Shown here: positions 59,151-64,000 of the stretch, piece after piece
Numbering within the stretch: position 1 is the stretch's first letter
Layout: each line of letters begins with the position of its first letter
Assembly: GCF_008000995.1 (NCBI RefSeq)
Contig: NZ_CP042828.1
Location: 620,001 to 684,000 of the forward strand
Direction of reading: 5' to 3'
Length of the DNA stretch: 64,000 nt
Origin: Ruania zhangjianzhongii
GTDB lineage: Bacteria; Actinomycetota; Actinomycetes; Actinomycetales; Beutenbergiaceae
Translations under genes and position numbers: made by a program
The notes under the pieces: model-generated
Databases searched by the model: none
Seen by the model: the letters and a program-made list of their open reading frames with translations, nothing else
Told to the model about the DNA's origin: nothing

Positions 59151-60155
59151 GTGCGACGTCGCCGAAGCACTTTTCTCGCTGCCCTGTCCACGGCCACCGC
59201 CGTGACACTGTTGGCAGCAGCCTGCTCGGGAGCCACTTCCGACCCCACAGCCGGAGAGGAGACCGGAGGGGAGACCACAGCGCTGCAGATCGGCGTCACC
59301 ATCCACCAGGCCGATGTGTACTTCCAATCAATCGCCGATGTCGTGGCCTCCACCGTCGAAGCCGACGGCGGCTCGATGACCCTGGTGAACACGCAGACTG
59401 ATGCGTCTACGGAGGCCACCGGTTTCCAGAACCTGATCTCCGCGCAGGTTGACGGCATCGTGACCTCCCCGCTCTCACCGGAGGGCAGCCTGGCGAGCGT
59501 GCAGGCCGCTGCCGATGCCGGCATCCCGATCATTTGCTACAACACGTGCTTGGGCGATGCGAGTGAGGACGTTGCCGAGGCCTTCATCGAGTCCGATCAG
59601 TACGACCTCGGCGCGCAGACCGGTGAGTATGCCGCGGCCGCGCTCGAGGAGGACGGCGAATCGACTGCGGTGTTGGCCATGCTGAACTGCAACCGGTTCG
59701 AAGCGTGCCAGGCCCGCCAGGAGGGCTTCCTGGCGGCGCTCGAGGAGGCCGGCATCACCGTTGAGATTGTGAACGACCAGGAGGCGCTCGCTGCGGATGA
59801 AGCGACCGGGATCGCCACCGACATGCTGACCGCGAACCAGGACATCAACGTGATGTGGGCTTCCAGCCAGAGCGCGACCGAAGGCATGGTCGCCGCTGTG
59901 CAGGCAGCCGGACGTGATGACCTGGCCCTCTTCGGCACGGACGTCAGCCCGAGCATCGTGAACTCCATCAAGGACGGCACCCTGCAGGCGGTGACCGGGC
60001 AGAACAGTGCCGAGACCGGTGAGCTCGCGGTGGAGTACATCCGTAGTGCCATCAACGGCGAGGAGATCTCGCCGTTCAGCGTGGAGATTCCAGGCGTGCT
60101 CTACAGCGCCGACGAGCCTGAGGCCCTCGACGCCTACCTCGAAGAGCAGAGCTGA
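59151..60155 (+). CDS. Sugar ABC transporter substrate-binding lipoprotein (RbsB-like)
   Basis: 334 residues from GTG 59151, 6 bases after TGGAGC. Signal peptide RRRRSTFLAALSTATAVTLL ends with lipobox LLAAAC. The mature protein is a periplasmic-binding type 1 (RbsB/type 4) fold: IGVTIHQADVYFQSIADVV, VDGIVTSPLSPEG, GIPIICYNT, and NCNRFEACQARQEGF in the second lobe. First of a four-overlap operon with ATPase, permease, dehydrogenase and dehydratase. Substrate is probably a pentose, hexose or sugar acid. Confidence 0.9.
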   Translation: MRRRRSTFLAALSTATAVTLLAAACSGATSDPTAGEETGGETTALQIGVTIHQADVYFQSIADVVASTVEADGGSMTLVNTQTDASTEATGFQNLISAQVDGIVTSPLSPEGSLASVQAAADAGIPIICYNTCLGDASEDVAEAFIESDQYDLGAQTGEYAAAALEEDGESTAVLAMLNCNRFEACQARQEGFLAALEEAGITVEIVNDQEALAADEATGIATDMLTANQDINVMWASSQSATEGMVAAVQAAGRDDLALFGTDVSPSIVNSIKDGTLQAVTGQNSAETGELAVEYIRSAINGEEISPFSVEIPGVLYSADEPEALDAYLEEQS

Positions 60156-60190
60156 CCAGCAGGACGTCGACGCCACCCGGGAGAAGAAGC

Positions 60191-61714
60191 ATGGAGTCAC
60201 CTCCAGATCCAACTCCGCTGCTCGAGGTCATGGATCTTGTCAAGGACTACGGCAGCGGGAACGTGCTCAAACAGATGAATCTCACCCTGCGTCGTGGTGA
60301 AGTGCGTGCCTTGATGGGCGTCAACGGCGCAGGCAAGTCCACCCTGGTGAAGATTCTCGGTGGTGTCGTGCAACCCACGGCGGGTGCTCTTCGGCTTGAA
60401 GGCGCGGATTACCACCCGCAGAATCCTGGCGAAGGAAGTGACGCCGGGGTGGCCATCGTCCACCAGGAACTGAGTCTGGTGCCCGGGCTGAGTGTGGCCG
60501 AGAACATCACCCTCGGCCAATGGCCGATGCGGTCGTTCGGGCCGTTGAGCGTGGTGAGCGTCAAGGCGATGCGAGCCCGCGCCCAGCGTGCGCTGGAGAA
60601 ACTGGGCGAGGAGATCCCTCTCGGGCTCAAGGTGAGTAGTCTCTCGCCAGCGAAACAGCAGTTGGTGGAGATCGCCAAAGCGCTGTTGTCCGACCCCAAG
60701 GTCCTCATTCTCGACGAACCGACGAGCTCCTTGGCCGCCCATGAGGCGAATCAGTTGCTTGGCACGGTACGCCGCCTGGCGACAGGCGGGGTCGCGATCG
60801 TCTACGTTTCGCACCGCATGGACGAGATTCCGCGTGTCGCCGACACGGTGACGGTGATGCGGGACGGTCGGGAGGTAGCGACCGATGGGATCGACTCGAT
60901 GGGCACTGGCCGGATCGCTGAACTGATGCTCGGTGCGGAGGTGGCGAGCAGGCCAGAAGCGGCTGAGGTCAGTCTGGGACCGAAGGTGCTCGAGGTCGAC
61001 GGTCTGTCTCGCCCGGGTGTGATCGAGAACGCTACTTTCTCCGTTCGCGCTGGCGAGGTGGTCGGCATCGTCGGACTGATGGGTGCCGGTCGCACCGAGA
61101 TCCTGCGAGCGATCTTCGGCCTGGACCCCGCCGAGGGCTCCGTGAGCGTCCATGGCAAAGCCATGTCACACCGCACTCCACGGTCGATGATCGGTGCCGG
61201 TGTGGGGTTCACCCCCGAGGATCGCAAAGGCCAAGGCCTCGTTCTCGGCCTTTCGGTGACTGAGAACCTGGTGATGACCTGCTACGACCTCATCCGTAGC
61301 CGATTCGGCACCCTCTCCCGAGGGAAGCAGGCCGAGATGGCGCGACATTCGATCGCTCAGCAGGGGATCAGCACGCCATCGGCCGCCACGCTTGCCGGCC
61401 GGCTCTCTGGAGGGAACCAACAGAAGATCGTGATCGGCAAGTGGATCAACCGCGGGGCCGACATCCTGCTCATGGACGAGCCCACCCGCGGCGTCGACGT
61501 CCATGCCAAGTCACAGACCTATGACGCGATCACGGCTCGTGCCCGGGCCGGTGCCGCTGTGGTGTTCGTCTCCTCCGAGGTGGAAGAAGTGTTCCTCGTC
61601 TGCCAGCGCGTGCTCATCGTTCGCGCGGGCCGCATCGTGGCCGAGCGGCAGATCGAAGACACCACGGCCCAGGAAGTCCTCGCGCTCTCGATGAAGGAAG
61701 TGAACGCTGCATGA
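60191..61714 (+). CDS. Sugar ABC transporter ATP-binding protein (RbsA-like)
   Basis: 507 residues, two ABC domains in tandem as in RbsA/MglA/XylG. First half: Walker A GVNGAGKST, LSPAKQQLVEIAKAL, LILDEPTSSL. Second half: GLMGAGRTE (the degenerate Walker A usual for this family), LSGGNQQKIVIGKW, LLMDEPTRGVD. ATG 60191 follows GGGAGAAG. Energizes the adjacent permease. Confidence 0.93.
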   Translation: MESPPDPTPLLEVMDLVKDYGSGNVLKQMNLTLRRGEVRALMGVNGAGKSTLVKILGGVVQPTAGALRLEGADYHPQNPGEGSDAGVAIVHQELSLVPGLSVAENITLGQWPMRSFGPLSVVSVKAMRARAQRALEKLGEEIPLGLKVSSLSPAKQQLVEIAKALLSDPKVLILDEPTSSLAAHEANQLLGTVRRLATGGVAIVYVSHRMDEIPRVADTVTVMRDGREVATDGIDSMGTGRIAELMLGAEVASRPEAAEVSLGPKVLEVDGLSRPGVIENATFSVRAGEVVGIVGLMGAGRTEILRAIFGLDPAEGSVSVHGKAMSHRTPRSMIGAGVGFTPEDRKGQGLVLGLSVTENLVMTCYDLIRSRFGTLSRGKQAEMARHSIAQQGISTPSAATLAGRLSGGNQQKIVIGKWINRGADILLMDEPTRGVDVHAKSQTYDAITARARAGAAVVFVSSEVEEVFLVCQRVLIVRAGRIVAERQIEDTTAQEVLALSMKEVNAA

Positions 61715-62718
61715 CGAACGACACCGTCCTCACACCAGCAGGACCGGCCCCTGCGGCGAACCCCAACCGGCTCATGACCATGTTCCGCTGGTTGCGCACC
61801 GAGGGAACGCTGCTGGTTGCACTGATCGTGCTGCTGCTGATCCTGACTGCTGTCGCCCCGAACTTCATGACCCTGGGTAACGTGCTGAACATCGTGCGTG
61901 AAGCCGCCTTCGTCGGCATCATCGCCTGGGGGATGACGCTGGTCATCATCTCTGGTGAGATCGATATCAGCGTCGGCTCGAACGTGGCACTCAGCTCGGC
62001 ACTCCTTGGGGTTCTGGTCGCCAAACAAGGCGTGCCGATCCTCCCGGCGGTCCTCATCGTTCTCGTCGTTGGCACCTTGATCGGTGTCTTTGCCGGGATC
62101 TTCCGGTCCCTGTTGAACGTGCCCTCCTTCATCGTCACCCTTGCGCTCTATCTGGGGTTGAAAGGGTTGGCCCTGTTCATCACGAACGCCTTCCCCAACT
62201 CGATTTCGTCCGCGACTTTCAACTACTTCGGTGCCGGGTTCTTCTTCGGTATCCCCGTGCCCGCCCTTATTCTCTTCTTGCTGTTCCTGGTGTTCTTGTT
62301 CATCAGCAGGAAGACGGCGTTCGGCAGGTCGGTCTACGCGGTCGGTGGTAATGCTGAAGCAGCCCGACTCTCGGGAATCAGTGTCGCCCGCGTGCGGATC
62401 GTGGTGTTCACGATGACCGGACTGTTGGCCGCGCTGGTCGGCGTGCTGCTCTCTGCTCGGCTCTCGTCAGGAAACCCAGGCATCGGTACCGGGCTGGAGT
62501 TCGACGTCATCGCGGCCGTGATCATTGGGGGAGCGAGCCTCGCCGGCGGCCGGGGCACGATGCTCGGCACCCTGCTCGGTGTGCTCTTCGTGACCGTTCT
62601 GAGCAATGGTCTGGTACTCCTCGGTGTGAACGCCTACGTCCAGGACATCGCCAGCGGGGCGATCGTGCTGATCGCCGTCCTGCTCTCGTCGATCCGGAAG
62701 GAAACTGAACATCGATGA
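61711..62718 (+). CDS. Sugar ABC transporter permease (RbsC-like)
   Basis: 335 residues; ATG overlaps the ATPase stop by four bases. About ten membrane helices of the BPD_transp_2 family, with LVIISGEIDISVGSNVALSS and VGGNAEAARLSGISVARVRI, the conserved cytoplasmic loop of RbsC/XylH, and IIGGASLAGGRGTMLGTLLG near the C-terminus. Confidence 0.93.
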   Translation: MTNDTVLTPAGPAPAANPNRLMTMFRWLRTEGTLLVALIVLLLILTAVAPNFMTLGNVLNIVREAAFVGIIAWGMTLVIISGEIDISVGSNVALSSALLGVLVAKQGVPILPAVLIVLVVGTLIGVFAGIFRSLLNVPSFIVTLALYLGLKGLALFITNAFPNSISSATFNYFGAGFFFGIPVPALILFLLFLVFLFISRKTAFGRSVYAVGGNAEAARLSGISVARVRIVVFTMTGLLAALVGVLLSARLSSGNPGIGTGLEFDVIAAVIIGGASLAGGRGTMLGTLLGVLFVTVLSNGLVLLGVNAYVQDIASGAIVLIAVLLSSIRKETEHR

Positions 62719-63476
62719 ATACAGCATCTCCAGAAGCCACCGTGGTGATCGTCACCGGCGCCGCGAGCGGAATCGGTCACAGCATTGCGCTGCACCAGGC
62801 GAGTCTTGGCCACACCGTGGTCGCCTTCGACCGTGAACCCACCCCAGAAGCGGACCGCATCGTCCCCGTTCGTGGCGACGTTCGCACGTCCGCGGACTGT
62901 GAGCAAGCGGTCGAGACTGCCGCATCGCTCGGCCAGCTGATCGGACTGGTGAACAACGCCGGGGTCGAGCGGCACGGATCCGTGGTCACGATGGACTCCG
63001 ATACCTGGGACCTGATCATCGATGTGAACCTCAACGCGCACGCGCGAATGAGCCGGTTCGCCATCCCGGTGATGGCCGACGGCGGTGGTGGCTCGATCGT
63101 GAACATGGCATCGGCGCAAGGGTTGGCGACGCAGAAGAATGTCGCTGCCTACGCCGCAGCCAAGGGTGGGGTTATTGCGCTCACCCGCGCGATGGCCCTC
63201 GACCACGCCGATGACGGGATCCGCGTCAACGCCGTATCTCCGGGCACTATCGGTACCGACCTCGTGGTAGCGAACGCCGCCAGCCTCAATCCGCAGGACC
63301 CCCAGGGACAGCTGGCCCGCTGGGGCAACATGCACGCACTCCGCCGGGTCGGTACGCCGGCCGAGGTCGCCGAACTGGTCGACTTCCTGCTCAGTCCACG
63401 TGCCTCCTTCGTGACGGGAGCCAACTACCTCGTCGACGGCGGACTGCTCGCATCCTTCGGCGGACCAGACCTCTGA
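62715..63476 (+). CDS. SDR-family dehydrogenase/reductase
   Basis: 253 residues, overlapping the permease gene by four bases. Classical short-chain dehydrogenase: TGAASGIGHSIA (cofactor loop), LVNNAGVERHG, catalytic Ser in NMASAQG, and Tyr-x-x-x-Lys in AAYAAAKGG. A NAD preference is suggested by FDREPTPE after the second strand (acidic residue). With the neighbouring sugar-acid-type dehydratase it fits oxidation of a sugar to its lactone in a non-phosphorylating pathway, inferred from context. Confidence 0.9.
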   Translation: MNTASPEATVVIVTGAASGIGHSIALHQASLGHTVVAFDREPTPEADRIVPVRGDVRTSADCEQAVETAASLGQLIGLVNNAGVERHGSVVTMDSDTWDLIIDVNLNAHARMSRFAIPVMADGGGGSIVNMASAQGLATQKNVAAYAAAKGGVIALTRAMALDHADDGIRVNAVSPGTIGTDLVVANAASLNPQDPQGQLARWGNMHALRRVGTPAEVAELVDFLLSPRASFVTGANYLVDGGLLASFGGPDL

Positions 63477-63523
63477 GGCTGACCAGCCTCCAACCACCCC
63501 TCGCGCTGCAGAAGAGGACCAAC

Positions 63524-64000
63524 GTGAAAATCTCTCGCATCGATGCCTACGCCGTCACCGTGCCGATCGAGGCGCCGATCAGGCACTCCTACGGAGTTCA
63601 CCTGGCATTCACCCGCACCATCGTCGAGCTGCACACCGACGAGGGCATCGTCGGACTCGCTGAGACGGCGGCCTCCCCGGAGCAGGTGATGAGTTCCGGT
63701 GGGGCAGCCATCGGTCTCAACCCTTTCGACCTCGAGGTGATCCGGCAACGTGTCAGTGGACGGTTCTACTGGAGCCAGGACCCGCTCGTCGCGGCGGCTG
63801 TGGAGATCGCCTGCGTAGACATCATGGGCAAAGCGCTCGGCGAGCCGGCGTACCGCATCCTTGGTGGCAAGGTGCGCGACGGCATGACCGTCGCGGCCTA
63901 CCTCTTCTACCGCTACGCCAGCGGGGGGCAGCCCGATGTCGGCACACCGGAGGAGATGAGCGACCACGCGCAGAGTCTGGTCGACCGGTTCGGGTTCGGC
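63524..64000 (+). CDS. Enolase-superfamily (mandelate racemase/glucarate dehydratase-like) enzyme, partial
   Basis: Starts at GTG 63524, behind AGAGGA, and runs off the window after 159 codons. The N-terminal capping domain is complete: KISRIDAYAVTVPIEAPIRH, SYGVHLAFTRTIVELHTDEG, then IVGLAETAAS and VEIACVDIMGKALGEPAYRI, then LGGKVRDGMTVAAYLFYRY. The last block resembles glucarate-dehydratase-type members. The metal-binding barrel residues lie beyond the end, so activity cannot be checked. Probably dehydrates the sugar acid made by the SDR enzyme. Confidence 0.85.
   Translation, partial: MKISRIDAYAVTVPIEAPIRHSYGVHLAFTRTIVELHTDEGIVGLAETAASPEQVMSSGGAAIGLNPFDLEVIRQRVSGRFYWSQDPLVAAAVEIACVDIMGKALGEPAYRILGGKVRDGMTVAAYLFYRYASGGQPDVGTPEEMSDHAQSLVDRFGFG

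Overview
The window is chromosomal DNA from a high-GC Gram-positive bacterium, very probably an actinomycete of the Micrococcales type. This is an inference from uniformly GC-rich codons, frequent GTG starts behind AGGAGG sites, a bacterial proteasome activator (Bpa) ending in GQYL, an LAxTG-type cell-wall sorting motif, many lipoprotein sugar-binding proteins and a cydAB plus fused cydDC cluster. No rRNA is present; two tRNA-Ser genes are.

Layout. 1-3.8 kb: alpha-glucoside-type sugar importer (aglEFG) behind a 53-bp tandem repeat. 4-11.7 kb: bpa, an AGE-family sugar epimerase, an MFS exporter, an AbiEi/DUF559-type protein in a small inverted-repeat-bounded cassette, a quinone oxidoreductase, tRNA-Ser(UGA), a lipoprotein, DUF5701, and a TetR regulator with a clear palindromic operator. 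11.8-31.9 kb: an integrated mobilizable element in the 3' end of tRNA-Ser(GCU). It carries a tyrosine integrase, a ribbon-helix-helix antitoxin with an unknown partner, a degenerate second integrase end, an AbiE toxin-antitoxin pair plus an antitoxin fragment, an excisionase, a lipoprotein, a MobF relaxase-helicase, a frameshifted DUF2971 gene, and a two-gene locus built around a 2153-residue nuclease-STAND NTPase that looks like an Avs-type anti-phage sensor. The right end holds att-core repeats, an IS481-type remnant and the displaced tRNA terminator.

32-42.6 kb: a phosphorus-scavenging neighbourhood. A Tat-exported PhoD phosphatase, a histidine phosphatase, an endonuclease/exonuclease/phosphatase-family enzyme, a DeoR regulator and a Ugp-like ABC importer lie here, with a large LAxTG-anchored surface protein between. 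11-bp repeats resembling actinobacterial PHO boxes precede phoD and the importer. 42.7-48.5 kb: a second sugar importer with a sulfatase and a divergent SorC regulator. 48.7-56.1 kb: an M56 peptidase/BlaI pair divergent from cytochrome bd oxidase and its CydDC exporter, with four GTACTAC repeats between them. 56.1-58.3 kb: a PIN/Phd toxin-antitoxin pair and a glycosyltransferase. 58.4-64 kb: a GntR-controlled operon with an RbsABC-type importer, an SDR dehydrogenase and an enolase-superfamily dehydratase that runs off the end, suggesting non-phosphorylating sugar or sugar-acid catabolism.

Most of the window is nutrient import with a dedicated regulator beside each importer. The accessory content, and the best candidate for a little-described system, is the tRNA-Ser element.
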